From NCBI RefSeq assembly GCF_023716665.1, contig NZ_CP071859.1, forward strand, positions 1,674,001-1,738,000: 64,000 nucleotides of DNA, in the 5' to 3' direction. Positions 1 through 8,875 of this stretch are shown in pieces. A model generated the notes under the pieces. The model was not told where the DNA came from, did not search any database, and was given only the letters and a program-made list of their open reading frames with translations. A program made the position numbers and the translations under genes. Source of the DNA: Vibrio sp. SCSIO 43135 (GTDB taxonomy: Bacteria; Pseudomonadota; Gammaproteobacteria; Enterobacterales; Vibrionaceae). Numbering within the stretch: position 1 is the first letter of the stretch; the number at the start of each line of letters is the position of its first letter.

Positions 1-88
1 AATTAAAAATTGGTTTAAGGAAAACAACCAAATTAACGCCATCATCGTTCGCAATGAAAAAGCGCTACCTAGTGAAGAGAGTAAGTAA
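1..88 (+). CDS. C-terminal end of an upstream gene (partial)
   Basis: An open frame enters from the window edge and ends in TAA at 86-88, three bases before the tssM start codon. It encodes only about 28 residues, ending in ALPSEESK. The tight spacing suggests it belongs to the same T6SS operon; in many T6SS clusters tssL (DotU) or an accessory gene precedes tssM. The fragment is too short to identify. Confidence 0.6.
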   Translation, partial: IKNWFKENNQINAIIVRNEKALPSEESK

Positions 89-91
89 ACT

Positions 92-3000
92 ATGTCGTCA
101 AATAGTCAGTCTTCAAGTAAAGATAGCAAGCAGCAAAAGAAAAGCGGCAAACTAAAAGCAGTCTTAGTATCTCTACTCATTTTCGTATTGGTATATGCAC
201 TCACTTCGGGTGGGCTTTGGTTTACTTCTTTCCAAGATCAGCTTGCAGCATTGTTAATCATTGGCTTTGTCACCGCCCTGATCGGTGCTTTTGTTACCTA
301 TTGGTTAATGACTAAATCAAAGCGAAAATCGGAAACTAATTCTCAAGAGCGAATCCTAATCGCAAAGCGTAAAAAGCTTTTAAGTCAGCATTTCGCACGC
401 ATGCTTAAACTTCAAAAGCGCAAGAAGCGCCTTAACAGCCGCTACGACCAACCTATTTACCTTATGTTGAGCTCCGATCCCCAGCAGGACAAAACGGTCA
501 TTACTCAGATGGGTTACGAAGCCTACAAGCTCGACGACTTTGGCAATGACATTGAGTTTCCTATCCTCTTTTGGCTAAGTGAACACTCGATCCTAATCTC
601 AGTAAGTACTGGCGAAGATCAACATCCAGAATACCTTAAGACCCTTTGCCAATGTTTAATGAAGTGGCGTCCAAGACAGGCTGTCAACGGTGTATTACTC
701 ACTACTGAAGTGTCTCTATTACTCGATTCTAACGAAAGTATTTCGCAATATGCTGACGAAATGAAGTCGGTCATCACTACATTCAATCAGACCTTTGGGC
801 TTTCACTACCTGTCTATAACGTGGTAACAAACTTGGGAAGCATCAGTGACTTCTGTCAGTTCTTCTCCGGTTTTGATGAGTCAAAACGTGACGATGTGTT
901 CGGCGCAACTATCCCTTACCAGAAACATGGCGGGATCGATGCTAACTGGTTTAATGAACAATATGACCATTTGATTGGCCAGCTAATTGCAAATATGAGC
1001 AATGCTCTTTCCGGGCAACTAAACCAAGAATATCGAAACTCGATTGCTAGCGCGCCTTTTCAATTCGGACTTCTCAAACAAAATCTATGGCAATTGTTGC
1101 AGCGCCTGTATCGTGGAGAACAGCTGAGTGACGGTTTAATGTTTCGCGGGTTTTATTTCACCCACAACGGCCAAGACCATGAACAAAATGATCTGCTGGC
1201 AAGTACCATCAATTACTCTCTAGGCAATGAGTCATTCCAACAGCACGAGCAGATTCCAGTACACCAAACCTTGTTTGCGCAGCACTTGATGTCCCATGTT
1301 GTCCTTAATGAACACGAATTGGTTGGCGTCAATAAACGCAAAGAAAATTCCCTACTTTTTGCTCAAGTAGGCTACACCTTTGCGTGGGTCGGCCTTTTTG
1401 CTGCGACGCTCGCTGTACTTAAGCTCGACTTTGATTATCAGAGTCAACGTGAAGCACGAGCAGACGCAATGCTGGAGCGTTATAAAGAGGCCATCTCAGC
1501 TTCTCCTTATGACATTGAAAATATGGCTGGGAATATTCCTAATCTTTATTCCTTACATACAATCTACTCGCTATACCTTGAACCAGACCCTTGGTACACA
1601 CTGCCCTTTATGCCAAGTTCGAGTATTAAAACTGACGTAGAAGAAGCATATTTTACTGAACTCGAGCAAGTACTTGTTCCATCCATGGAGAACACGCTAG
1701 AGAAAGACCTGTTTGTTTACGTGAATTTGGAAGATCAGGCAAAAACCCTGTCTTTGCTAAACAACTATCGTCTGCTGTTCAACGAAAAGCGAACCAATAT
1801 CGAAGAGCTAAAAAACTACTTCGTAAACTCTTTGAAAGATCAAGGTGAAGCAGACAGTGCGAATGTTGCTCAATTGACTATCCTGCTTGATGAAGTTTTC
1901 GCTAGAAACCTTGTACCGATCAAAGCAAATACTGACTTAGAAAGTTTAGCGAAAAAGGTCATCAATCAAACGGGCGTCGAGACGCTGCTTTACGACCACA
2001 TTCTAAATTCAGATTCATTTTCCAATCGTATCGACGTTAGAAGTGAGCTAGGTAGTAACTTTCAAACTCAATTCAGTTTCTCTCCAGAATACGTCGGCTA
2101 CCTTGTCCCACATATTTACACTCCAACTGGATTTAATGAGTTAGATCTCTCTGTTGATTCACCAATACTTAGAGAAGCACTCCAAGCCTATGAAGGTGTA
2201 GCAGGAGCCTCTCCGAGTGCAGCTGAGTTGCACCGCATCAGTAGAGATTTGAAACAACAGTATCAAAACGACTACATCAATTATTGGCGTGATTTCGTGC
2301 GCCACATTGAAGTAACGCCAGTTACCACACCAAGCGATCTCAATAGAGCGGTCAATACGCTATCTATCGCCTCTGATAACCCACTCAGCAACCTGTATAC
2401 AACCGTAAGTAAGTACACTTCTGTTGAGATCATGGCTCCGCAACCAGCTGACGCTGCGAACCCAGACGCGCCGAAAGAAGAACAACTTCAAGACGTTGAT
2501 AAGAAAGAAGCCGCAAGACAAATCACGCTTAGCTTCCAGCACTATCACAAAATGATTAAACCCAATGAGCAGAATCAGAAGCCGATCGATATTTTGCTTG
2601 AATACTTCACCGCCAGTCAGAAATGGTTAACCAAGTTCTATGAATCGAACGAGCCAGAAAAGCTGGCTTACCAAACCCTGTCGGCAACACTAAAAGCAGA
2701 AAACCCAATTTTGGTTCTCTCTCAACAATCTTCAGGGCACCAAGAGGTTATTCAACAACTCATAAAGAACATAACCAACCAAGCTAATGAAATGGTTCTC
2801 TCACTTGCTCATGAACACCTGAACAGCTCATGGAAATCGGAAGTATATTCACCGTACCAGCAAACCCTTGCTTCTTTTTATCCATTTAATAGAAGCTCAA
2901 AAATTGATGCGAGTGTCGCGGATGTAAAAGCATTTTTTGCCAATGAGGGGACAATAGACACCTTCCACAATACGCGCCTGAAAGGTTTTGTTATTCAAGA

Positions 3001-3514
3001 AGACAACACGCCGTTTCTAGCGGGCCTTCTCGATAATAGTGGTTTGGCACTTGACCCAGAACTGTGGCAAATGATCGACAAAGCTAAAGACATTCGTCAG
3101 GCACTGTTTCTTTCCGATCCAAACAACGTGACGGTTCAGTTCAAACTAAAAGCAACCAGTATGAGCCCAAATCTAACAGAGTTTTCAATCTCTGCTGATA
3201 AGGCCATTTTTACCTATCGCCACGGCCCAACACTATGGAGTGAACAAGCATGGCTGGGTGACGCTCAGCTTGAAGAGAAGCTGAGTATTAACCTAAAAGC
3301 GCAAACAGCTTCAATAGCTAACGAAGACTATAGCGGTAATTGGAATTGGTTCCGTTTGATCGAACCACGAGTGAAAAGCGCCAACGCACAAAATACTCAA
3401 GTCGAGTTTGAGTACGGCGACAGTAGCGTAAGCTTATCGATTAAGACGGCAGGCCAAGCTAATCCATTTGTCCCTGGGTTCTTTTCCGGCTTTACGTTGC
3501 CAAATGATATCTAG
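92..3514 (+). CDS. tssM: T6SS membrane core protein TssM (IcmF family)
   Basis: This 1140-residue protein has the usual TssM length. TssM is the large inner-membrane component of the TssJLM envelope complex that anchors the T6SS sheath and baseplate. Two hydrophobic segments lie near residues 21-45 and 51-73 and a third near 420-445. The IcmF-type NGVLLT stretch follows around residue 190, and the remainder is a large periplasmic region. The position where many TssM proteins carry a GxxGxGKT P-loop reads LSSDPQQDKTV here, so Walker A is degenerate, as in a subset of TssM proteins. The start ATG follows the upstream stop by three bases, and the stop overlaps the kinase gene. The identification is secure at family level; which T6SS it belongs to cannot be told from this window. 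Confidence 0.93.
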   Translation: MSSNSQSSSKDSKQQKKSGKLKAVLVSLLIFVLVYALTSGGLWFTSFQDQLAALLIIGFVTALIGAFVTYWLMTKSKRKSETNSQERILIAKRKKLLSQHFARMLKLQKRKKRLNSRYDQPIYLMLSSDPQQDKTVITQMGYEAYKLDDFGNDIEFPILFWLSEHSILISVSTGEDQHPEYLKTLCQCLMKWRPRQAVNGVLLTTEVSLLLDSNESISQYADEMKSVITTFNQTFGLSLPVYNVVTNLGSISDFCQFFSGFDESKRDDVFGATIPYQKHGGIDANWFNEQYDHLIGQLIANMSNALSGQLNQEYRNSIASAPFQFGLLKQNLWQLLQRLYRGEQLSDGLMFRGFYFTHNGQDHEQNDLLASTINYSLGNESFQQHEQIPVHQTLFAQHLMSHVVLNEHELVGVNKRKENSLLFAQVGYTFAWVGLFAATLAVLKLDFDYQSQREARADAMLERYKEAISASPYDIENMAGNIPNLYSLHTIYSLYLEPDPWYTLPFMPSSSIKTDVEEAYFTELEQVLVPSMENTLEKDLFVYVNLEDQAKTLSLLNNYRLLFNEKRTNIEELKNYFVNSLKDQGEADSANVAQLTILLDEVFARNLVPIKANTDLESLAKKVINQTGVETLLYDHILNSDSFSNRIDVRSELGSNFQTQFSFSPEYVGYLVPHIYTPTGFNELDLSVDSPILREALQAYEGVAGASPSAAELHRISRDLKQQYQNDYINYWRDFVRHIEVTPVTTPSDLNRAVNTLSIASDNPLSNLYTTVSKYTSVEIMAPQPADAANPDAPKEEQLQDVDKKEAARQITLSFQHYHKMIKPNEQNQKPIDILLEYFTASQKWLTKFYESNEPEKLAYQTLSATLKAENPILVLSQQSSGHQEVIQQLIKNITNQANEMVLSLAHEHLNSSWKSEVYSPYQQTLASFYPFNRSSKIDASVADVKAFFANEGTIDTFHNTRLKGFVIQEDNTPFLAGLLDNSGLALDPELWQMIDKAKDIRQALFLSDPNNVTVQFKLKATSMSPNLTEFSISADKAIFTYRHGPTLWSEQAWLGDAQLEEKLSINLKAQTASIANEDYSGNWNWFRLIEPRVKSANAQNTQVEFEYGDSSVSLSIKTAGQANPFVPGFFSGFTLPNDI

Positions 3515-4268
3515 CACCCCACCATTTAACGACGGGCCCACCGGAAAAACAGAAGTGAATAAGGAGCCGCCTTTTCAAACTATACGGGTACAGATTGAAA
3601 AGGCAGGCTACCAAATTATGGGGCAGCTCAAGCCTCATATTTGGTGCGCTAATCACAAAGCATATGGCAATGTCGTTATCAAACTGGCCTCAACACGATT
3701 GCAAAAGCTGCAACTAAAGCAAGAAGCCGAATTCTTAACCCGACATCAATCAAATCACTGGGTACCGATACTCGAATATGAACATTATTCGTTAGTAGAT
3801 TGGGCCGTGTTACCACAAATAGATGGAATCAATTTAGGTTACTTCAGCCGAAAACATAAGCTTTCTAATAAATTAATCCGCTCCATTGAACGGGGGTTGC
3901 TCTCATTGCATCAATACGGTTATATCCACGGCGATATCAACCCAAGCAACATCATGGTATCTGCTGAAGACAGAGCAATGCTGATTGATTTTGGCGGAAC
4001 AATGAAGCTAAACGCTCCCTACCCTAAATACGTGGCTGGTAATCCTAAATACTCTCGCTTCACCCACGTGATTGCGGACGATCAGTACCCTACAATTGAG
4101 CGTGATTGGTTTTCACTCGCTGTCACGTTAGCAAGCTGCACAGCCTCGCACCCATTTGGTGGCAACGAAATAGACACTGTCATTAAAAAAGGAATGCAGC
4201 CTCAAATGACTAACATTCCTTCAAGATATCAAATGATCTTGTTAAGTGGCATCAAAGCTCGAACTTAA
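3504..4268 (+). CDS. T6SS-associated Ser/Thr protein kinase-like protein
   Basis: A eukaryotic-type protein kinase fold of about 254 residues. The catalytic loop reads HGDINPSN and the metal-binding motif is IDFGGT; a VIK lysine around residue 57 is the likely ATP-contacting residue. No transmembrane segment or sensor domain is seen, so it is shorter than full PpkA. Kinases next to tssM are common in T6SS clusters, where PpkA-type enzymes phosphorylate Fha to control assembly; that role here is inferred from position. The ATG at 3504 overlaps the tssM stop and is preferred over an upstream in-frame TTG at 3468, which lies deep inside tssM. It is the last gene of the operon; the next gene is convergent. 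Confidence 0.8.
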   Translation: MISSTPPFNDGPTGKTEVNKEPPFQTIRVQIEKAGYQIMGQLKPHIWCANHKAYGNVVIKLASTRLQKLQLKQEAEFLTRHQSNHWVPILEYEHYSLVDWAVLPQIDGINLGYFSRKHKLSNKLIRSIERGLLSLHQYGYIHGDINPSNIMVSAEDRAMLIDFGGTMKLNAPYPKYVAGNPKYSRFTHVIADDQYPTIERDWFSLAVTLASCTASHPFGGNEIDTVIKKGMQPQMTNIPSRYQMILLSGIKART

Positions 4269-4297
4269 CCTAAGGCTAAACTAAAGAAGCTTAGTCT

Positions 4298-4924
4298 CTA
4301 TCTGTTGCTTTCGACTATCTGCTTAGCGGCTAAGACTCGCTCAACGGTATCAACAATTGCTTGGGTTTGAGGATCAAACTCCACATTGATGTGATCGCCT
4401 ACTTTTCGGTGGCCAAACAACGTGCGCTCCAGTGTTTCTGGAATCAAGTGGACGCTGAATCGGTTTTGTTCCACTTCCCCAATCGTTAGCGAACAACCAT
4501 CCAAGCCAATGTAACCTTTGGCTAACACGTATTTCATCACATCCATTGGTAAAGTAAACCAAATGGTGCGATTGTTCGGCGTATCAATGACATCACTCAC
4601 TTGCGCCTGAAGCGAAATATGACCAGACATACTGTGTCCGCCGATTTCGTCACCAAATTTGGCAGCACGTTCAATATTTACCGCGCCCCCTTCCTTTAGC
4701 TCACCTAAATTGGTAAGTTTGAGTGTCGCTTGCATCAAATCAAACGAAATAAGCTCACCATCTATCTTTGTTACTGTTAAGCAACAACCATTATGCGCGA
4801 CCGACGCACCAATGGTTAAGCCCTCACTCATGCTGCTTTCCAGCCTTACTGTATGAGTTTGAAAATCTTGCTTTTTGTCGATGGCAACAACCGTAGCCAT
4901 TCCTTGAACAATTCCAGTAAACAT
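4298..4924 (-). CDS. ribE: Riboflavin synthase, alpha chain
   Basis: The enzyme dismutates two 6,7-dimethyl-8-ribityllumazine molecules to riboflavin and the pyrimidinedione, the last step of riboflavin synthesis. The 208 residues show the diagnostic N-terminus [12 protein letters not shown] and two tandem lumazine-binding barrels, with NGCCLTVT in the first and DGCSLTIG in the second. The gene is divergent from norM; the same ribC(ribE)/mdtK pairing occurs in E. coli, so the context is conserved. It lies outside any rib operon and no FMN riboswitch was recognised in the 158-bp gap upstream. E. coli nomenclature calls this gene ribC. Confidence 0.95.
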   Translation of the reverse strand: MFTGIVQGMATVVAIDKKQDFQTHTVRLESSMSEGLTIGASVAHNGCCLTVTKIDGELISFDLMQATLKLTNLGELKEGGAVNIERAAKFGDEIGGHSMSGHISLQAQVSDVIDTPNNRTIWFTLPMDVMKYVLAKGYIGLDGCSLTIGEVEQNRFSVHLIPETLERTLFGHRKVGDHINVEFDPQTQAIVDTVERVLAAKQIVESNR

Positions 4925-5082
4925 TTGAATAATCCGTGAGTTTTTGATGGTGCTTAGTGTGACATTTCTTTATTATGCCGAGCAACACCAAATAGCATTT
5001 TCTCACTTGGTGTCTCTTTTTACTCACTACCCTCGTGTCAACATCGATTGATTTCTTCCTGGGTCATATATAGGAGAAACGT

Positions 5083-6453
5083 GTGCATCGTTATAAAAAA
5101 GAAGCATCAAATCTAATTAAACTCGCCACGCCAGTACTCATTGCTTCGATCGCACAAACAGGGATGAGCTTTGTTGATACCGTAATGGCAGGTGGAGTTA
5201 GCGCAACCGATATGGCAGCTGTGTCAATCGCGGCTAGTATTTGGCTTCCTTCCATTTTATTTGGTGTAGGCCTTTTGATGGCGTTGGTTCCAGTTGTCGC
5301 TCAGCTAAATGGCTCCGGCCGCCAAGTTAAAATACCATTCGAAATTCACCAAGGTATTACGCTTGCCTTGTTAATCTCATTCCCAATTGTTGGCGTTCTA
5401 ATGCAAACCCAAAATATTATGGGGTTGATGGATGTTGAGCCATTAATGGCTGAGAAAACCAATGGTTACATGGACGCCGTTATGTATGCTGTACCGGCAT
5501 TCTTACTGTTCCAAACCCTACGTTCTTTAACTGATGGTCTGTCGATGACCAAACCAGCAATGGTGATTGGCTTTATTGGTTTGCTTATCAACATCCCGCT
5601 TAACTGGATTTTTGTATACGGCAAGTTCGGAGCACCTGCACTAGGTGGGGTCGGCTGTGGTGTTGCTACTGCTATCGTTTACTGGGTGATGTTTTTCCTA
5701 ATGCTGGGCTACGTGCTGACTTCAAAACGAATTGCCCACATTAACGTGTTCAGTCAGTTCCACCGTCCACAATTCAAGGCCGTTAAACGCCTATTTAAGC
5801 TAGGCTTCCCAGTAGCAGCATCAATCTTTTTTGAAGTAACCCTATTCGCAGTTGTTGCCTTGCTGGTCGCTCCACTCGGCCCACTGATTGTTGCTGCCCA
5901 CCAAGTCGCAATTAACTTCTCTTCACTCGTATTCATGTTACCGATGAGTATCGGTGCCGCAGTTAGTATTCGTGTTGGCCATAAACTAGGAGAAGAAAGC
6001 ATTGAGGGTGCTAAAATTGCGTCTCATGTGGGGATCATGGTTGGTCTTGGAGCCGCGATGTTTACCGCTGTACTGACTTTGATCTTCAGCGAACAAATCG
6101 CACGCCTGTATACCGACAATGGCGCTGTAATCGCATTGGCGGTGCAACTACTCGTATTCGCAGCGGTTTACCAATGCACGGATGCCATTCAAGTTGTAGC
6201 AGCAGGTGCGCTGCGTGGTTACAAAGACATGACCGCGATCTTTAATCGAACCTTTATCGCCTACTGGATTCTGGGCCTACCAACAGGTTATATCTTGGGT
6301 ATGACAGATTGGGTGGTTGAACCAATGGGTGCACATGGTTTTTGGATAGGCTTCATCGTCGGCTTGTCCTCTGCAGCACTAATGCTAGGTATCAGGCTGC
6401 GTTGGATGCACAAACAAGACGACAGCACCCAACTCGAATTCGCTGCTAAGTAG
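5083..6453 (+). CDS. norM: Multidrug and toxin extrusion (MATE) efflux pump NorM
   Basis: This Na+-coupled inner-membrane exporter of cationic drugs such as fluoroquinolones and dyes has 456 residues and 12 predicted membrane segments. The sequence closely follows the V. parahaemolyticus NorM that founded the family, including GMSFVDTVMAG in helix 1, LNIPLNWIFVYGKFGAP near residue 170 and GALRGYKDM near residue 380. The start is GTG at 5083, with an AGGAG ribosome-binding site at 5072-5076. A strong palindromic terminator follows the stop. Confidence 0.96.
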   Translation: MHRYKKEASNLIKLATPVLIASIAQTGMSFVDTVMAGGVSATDMAAVSIAASIWLPSILFGVGLLMALVPVVAQLNGSGRQVKIPFEIHQGITLALLISFPIVGVLMQTQNIMGLMDVEPLMAEKTNGYMDAVMYAVPAFLLFQTLRSLTDGLSMTKPAMVIGFIGLLINIPLNWIFVYGKFGAPALGGVGCGVATAIVYWVMFFLMLGYVLTSKRIAHINVFSQFHRPQFKAVKRLFKLGFPVAASIFFEVTLFAVVALLVAPLGPLIVAAHQVAINFSSLVFMLPMSIGAAVSIRVGHKLGEESIEGAKIASHVGIMVGLGAAMFTAVLTLIFSEQIARLYTDNGAVIALAVQLLVFAAVYQCTDAIQVVAAGALRGYKDMTAIFNRTFIAYWILGLPTGYILGMTDWVVEPMGAHGFWIGFIVGLSSAALMLGIRLRWMHKQDDSTQLEFAAK

Positions 6454-6480
6454 AATCAAAACTCAAACCCAAGTAACGAT

Positions 6481-6512
6481 AAAGGCCAGTAACTCATGAG
6501 TTACTGGCCTTT
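6481..6512. terminator. Bidirectional palindromic terminator between norM and the DNA ligase gene
   Basis: A perfect 32-bp palindrome whose arm begins AAAGGCCAGTAACTCA. It has an A-run on the left and TTT on the right, so it can end transcription from norM on the plus strand and from the convergent ligase gene. Confidence 0.85.
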
Positions 6513-6533
6513 ATCATTGCATTCGAGCGGGCA

Positions 6534-7382
6534 TTAGTACGTCACGCGCTCTCTAACATACCGAGCAAATTTGGGGACACCGTTTTGGGTTAGCCCGTTA
6601 TAACGAAAAGTGATCACACTGCCTATCTTAGGTGGGTTTTGCCTTTCTAGCTCAGAAAAACCACTCCCAATATAAAACTCCAATCCCGAGTCCAGCCGAA
6701 CTAATAGTGAGCCCATCATACCCGCAAACTTACCGTTTCCTACTTTATACCCCACCACGGTTGCTTCCGTATCTTGGTGTTTTTTAAGCTTTAGCATATC
6801 GGTACTTCGCCCTGCTTGATAACGGCATGAAATCTTCCGCAGCATAAGGCCTTCACCTTGTTTGTCGGTAATATTATCGAGGTGATGAAATAGCTCCTTC
6901 TCCGATAGTATCGGGGTGTGTTCAATATATTTGATGTGAGCTTCATCCACTTGCTCTACCCAATATACAATGTTGTAGTAGCGCTTCTGATAGTCTCCCG
7001 CAGCTTCTGGCATATCAAAGATCATAAAATCAATCTGCTTCCAGAGCGTATTATTTGGGTACTTATCTAATACCGTCTGCTGAACCACATGGAAATTTCC
7101 ACGCCCAGCCCAAAGCTCACCTTCAAGAGGATAATTTGGGAGAGACTCTGTAAACCACAAGGGCGCAAAAATCCGATGACCGTTGCGAGTGACCAGTTGG
7201 CTTCCGGTCCATATCGCACGAATTCCATCCAGCTTTTCACTCTTCCAATAATCTAAAACGTTGATGCCCGCCTGATAACTCTTAGCATTCATGACAGCGA
7301 GATCATAACCGAGCTCTGCTTCCGAATGGCTAGGCAGAGCAATAAGAAGTGCAATGGATAATGTCGACAGTCGTAACCGCAT
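6534..7382 (-). CDS. Exported ATP-dependent DNA ligase
   Basis: A minimal ATP-dependent DNA ligase of about 282 residues: adenylation domain plus OB fold, without extra domains. The nucleotidyl-transfer motif I is EKLDGIRA (the lysine is adenylated), motif III-like residues sit in MIFDMPE, and motif V lies in LKLKKH. The N-terminus MRLRLSTLSIALLIALPSHSEA is a classical Sec signal peptide, so the enzyme should act in the periplasm, as proposed for related ligases in Vibrio and Haemophilus. ATG 7382 is chosen because it starts the signal peptide and has AGGG upstream; a TTG seven codons earlier is less likely. Its job may be nick repair during DNA uptake, which is inference. Confidence 0.88.
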   Translation of the reverse strand: MRLRLSTLSIALLIALPSHSEAELGYDLAVMNAKSYQAGINVLDYWKSEKLDGIRAIWTGSQLVTRNGHRIFAPLWFTESLPNYPLEGELWAGRGNFHVVQQTVLDKYPNNTLWKQIDFMIFDMPEAAGDYQKRYYNIVYWVEQVDEAHIKYIEHTPILSEKELFHHLDNITDKQGEGLMLRKISCRYQAGRSTDMLKLKKHQDTEATVVGYKVGNGKFAGMMGSLLVRLDSGLEFYIGSGFSELERQNPPKIGSVITFRYNGLTQNGVPKFARYVRERVTY

Positions 7383-7522
7383 AACAACCCTAGTGGTAAT
7401 CAAATACCTGATTATTTTGCTTGGTTATTGGCCAAACTCAACCTGATTCCAACCCGATTGCGACTCACCTCTGATGGTTGCACCACTAACATACGCTTGT
7501 GTTTCAAGGGTAAAACATACCT

Positions 7523-7581
7523 TTCTCAACATTGAAATTTTCATTCTCAATTTGAGAATTTCGATATTTCAATTTGAGAAA
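7523..7581. promoter_or_regulatory. Cluster of three SypG-type enhancer boxes upstream of sypA
   Basis: Three related sites occur: TTCTCAACATTGAAA (7523-7537), the perfect dyad TTCTCAATTTGAGAA (7544-7558) and an inverted TTTCAATTTGAGAAA (7567-7581). The V. fischeri SypG enhancer consensus, as I recall it, begins TTCTCANNNTG. The boxes lie 50-105 bp upstream of a sigma-54 promoter, a normal distance for a bacterial enhancer-binding protein. The same motif recurs before sypI, sypM and sypP. Confidence 0.75.
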
Positions 7582-7628
7582 ACTCTCCAGACCACTCCTA
7601 TCACATTGATTTTAAACACAATAATTAA

Positions 7629-7644
7629 TGGCACAGAACCTGCT
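7629..7644 (+). promoter_or_regulatory. Sigma-54 promoter for the sypA-H operon
   Basis: The sequence TGGCACAGAACCTGCT has the -24 GG and -12 GC exactly 10 bp apart, matching the TGGCAC-N5-TTGCW consensus with one change (CTGC). It lies 33 bp before the sypA start codon and downstream of the SypG-type boxes. Confidence 0.85.
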
Positions 7645-7676
7645 CCTAACCTAGAAACAACATAGGAGATACCATC

Positions 7677-7997
7677 ATGGAAATGCGAAAAATTGAAGCA
7701 AGCGACACAATCCTAACTCTTGTCATCAGCGGTAATTTAGATGCCGACGGAAGTCGAGATGCTCAGCCCCATATCGACGACGTGATCGCGAGAGATGAAC
7801 ACAATGAAATCGAACTAGATTTCCGCGAAGTCGACTTTTTGGATTCATCTGGTGTCGGTGCACTTGTCTACCTATACAAGCGTTTAGTCGAGCGTGAACG
7901 TAATATGCGTATCGAAAACGTGCGAGGCCAACCATTAGAAATCATTAATCTATTGCGTATCGGCCAAGCAATCCCTGTTAACTCAAAAACGCACTGA
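7677..7997 (+). CDS. sypA: SypA-like STAS-domain (anti-sigma-factor-antagonist type) regulator
   Basis: A single STAS domain of 106 residues with the signature DFLDSSGVGALVYLY; the DSSG serines (57-58) are the expected phosphorylation site. In V. fischeri, SypA promotes biofilm formation when its serine is unphosphorylated, and the dual kinase/phosphatase SypE sets that state. No SypE-like gene exists in this locus, so the partner must be elsewhere or missing. The TAGGAGAT ribosome-binding site at 7663-7670 fixes the start. It is the first gene of the sigma-54-driven sypA-H unit. Confidence 0.88.
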   Translation: MEMRKIEASDTILTLVISGNLDADGSRDAQPHIDDVIARDEHNEIELDFREVDFLDSSGVGALVYLYKRLVERERNMRIENVRGQPLEIINLLRIGQAIPVNSKTH

Positions 7998-8044
7998 TCG
8001 CACAGTACAAGAATAACTATAAATCACTAACAGGGGACGTTGGC

Positions 8045-8875
8045 ATGAACTCATTTATCACACACATAGCCCTAACTGTATCCGTAGCCACTTGTATTGG
8101 TTGTACTAGCCATGCAGAGCACGGTACGGGGGGATTAGCTGAACAGTACACTGCGGCAGACTTCTCACCAGTAATGCCTGATGAACCGCTAGGTCCTGAA
8201 CACGGTTTACGTTTTGATTGGCAGCTCGCCAAGCTACACCTAGATTCACTTATCCGTGAAGGTGCGAAATGGTGCTTCCCAGCAGCAGTCGTTCAAGCTT
8301 TGGAAAAACAGAATCGAATTGCACGCGAACTTGAAGGCGGATTACTACTCGATGCTGCAAACGACTTAGTCATTCAGCGTAAACGTCTAAACGAACTAGA
8401 GCTGCAACTTGACTATGTGACTTCTCAAACACGCTGCCAACCTCCGATGAATCAAAGCCAGTTCCAAATGCAGCTTGCCATCATCGATCAGCTTTTTGAC
8501 CTACTGAATGTCGATAACCAGTTTGCTTATGACTCGACAGAAATTAACCCAAAATACATGGGAAAACTGGCTCAAGCGTCCAATATTTTGCGTGAACACC
8601 CGACTCTCAACTTGTCCGTTACCGGCCATGCCGATTCCACAGGTGACGAATCATACAACCAAAAACTCGCCATGGGACGTGCTAAACAAGTAAAACGCTA
8701 CCTAACAATCTTTGGCTTAGAACCTAACCGAATCAAAACAAACTCTCTCGGCTCAGCGCTTCCTCTGTTCGAAGGCGATACCCCTGGAGTTCACTTAACC
8801 AACCGTAGAGTAAGCATCGAAATTATCTCTACTCAGGACCACGCAGCGCAGCAGCAAGGAGGTCGTTATGAATAA
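8045..8875 (+). CDS. sypB: SypB-like OmpA-domain outer-membrane protein
   Basis: A 276-residue exported protein. The N-terminus is hydrophobic and contains a lipobox-like CIGC near residue 20, so it may be a lipoprotein. The C-terminal half (about residues 165-270) is an OmpA/MotB peptidoglycan-binding domain with LSVTGHADSTGDESYNQKLA and NRRVSIEI. A role in anchoring the polysaccharide export machinery to peptidoglycan is inferred from location. The last 8 bp overlap the start of sypC, indicating translational coupling. Confidence 0.85.
   Translation: MNSFITHIALTVSVATCIGCTSHAEHGTGGLAEQYTAADFSPVMPDEPLGPEHGLRFDWQLAKLHLDSLIREGAKWCFPAAVVQALEKQNRIARELEGGLLLDAANDLVIQRKRLNELELQLDYVTSQTRCQPPMNQSQFQMQLAIIDQLFDLLNVDNQFAYDSTEINPKYMGKLAQASNILREHPTLNLSVTGHADSTGDESYNQKLAMGRAKQVKRYLTIFGLEPNRIKTNSLGSALPLFEGDTPGVHLTNRRVSIEIISTQDHAAQQQGGRYE

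Noticed and set aside
4925..5082. FMN riboswitch between the riboflavin synthase gene and norM
   Set aside because: The gap is 158 bp and shows none of the conserved RFN element segments.
7474..7665. 63-residue plus-strand ORF before sypA
   Set aside because: It covers the SypG-type boxes and the sigma-54 promoter, has biased composition and no ribosome-binding site.
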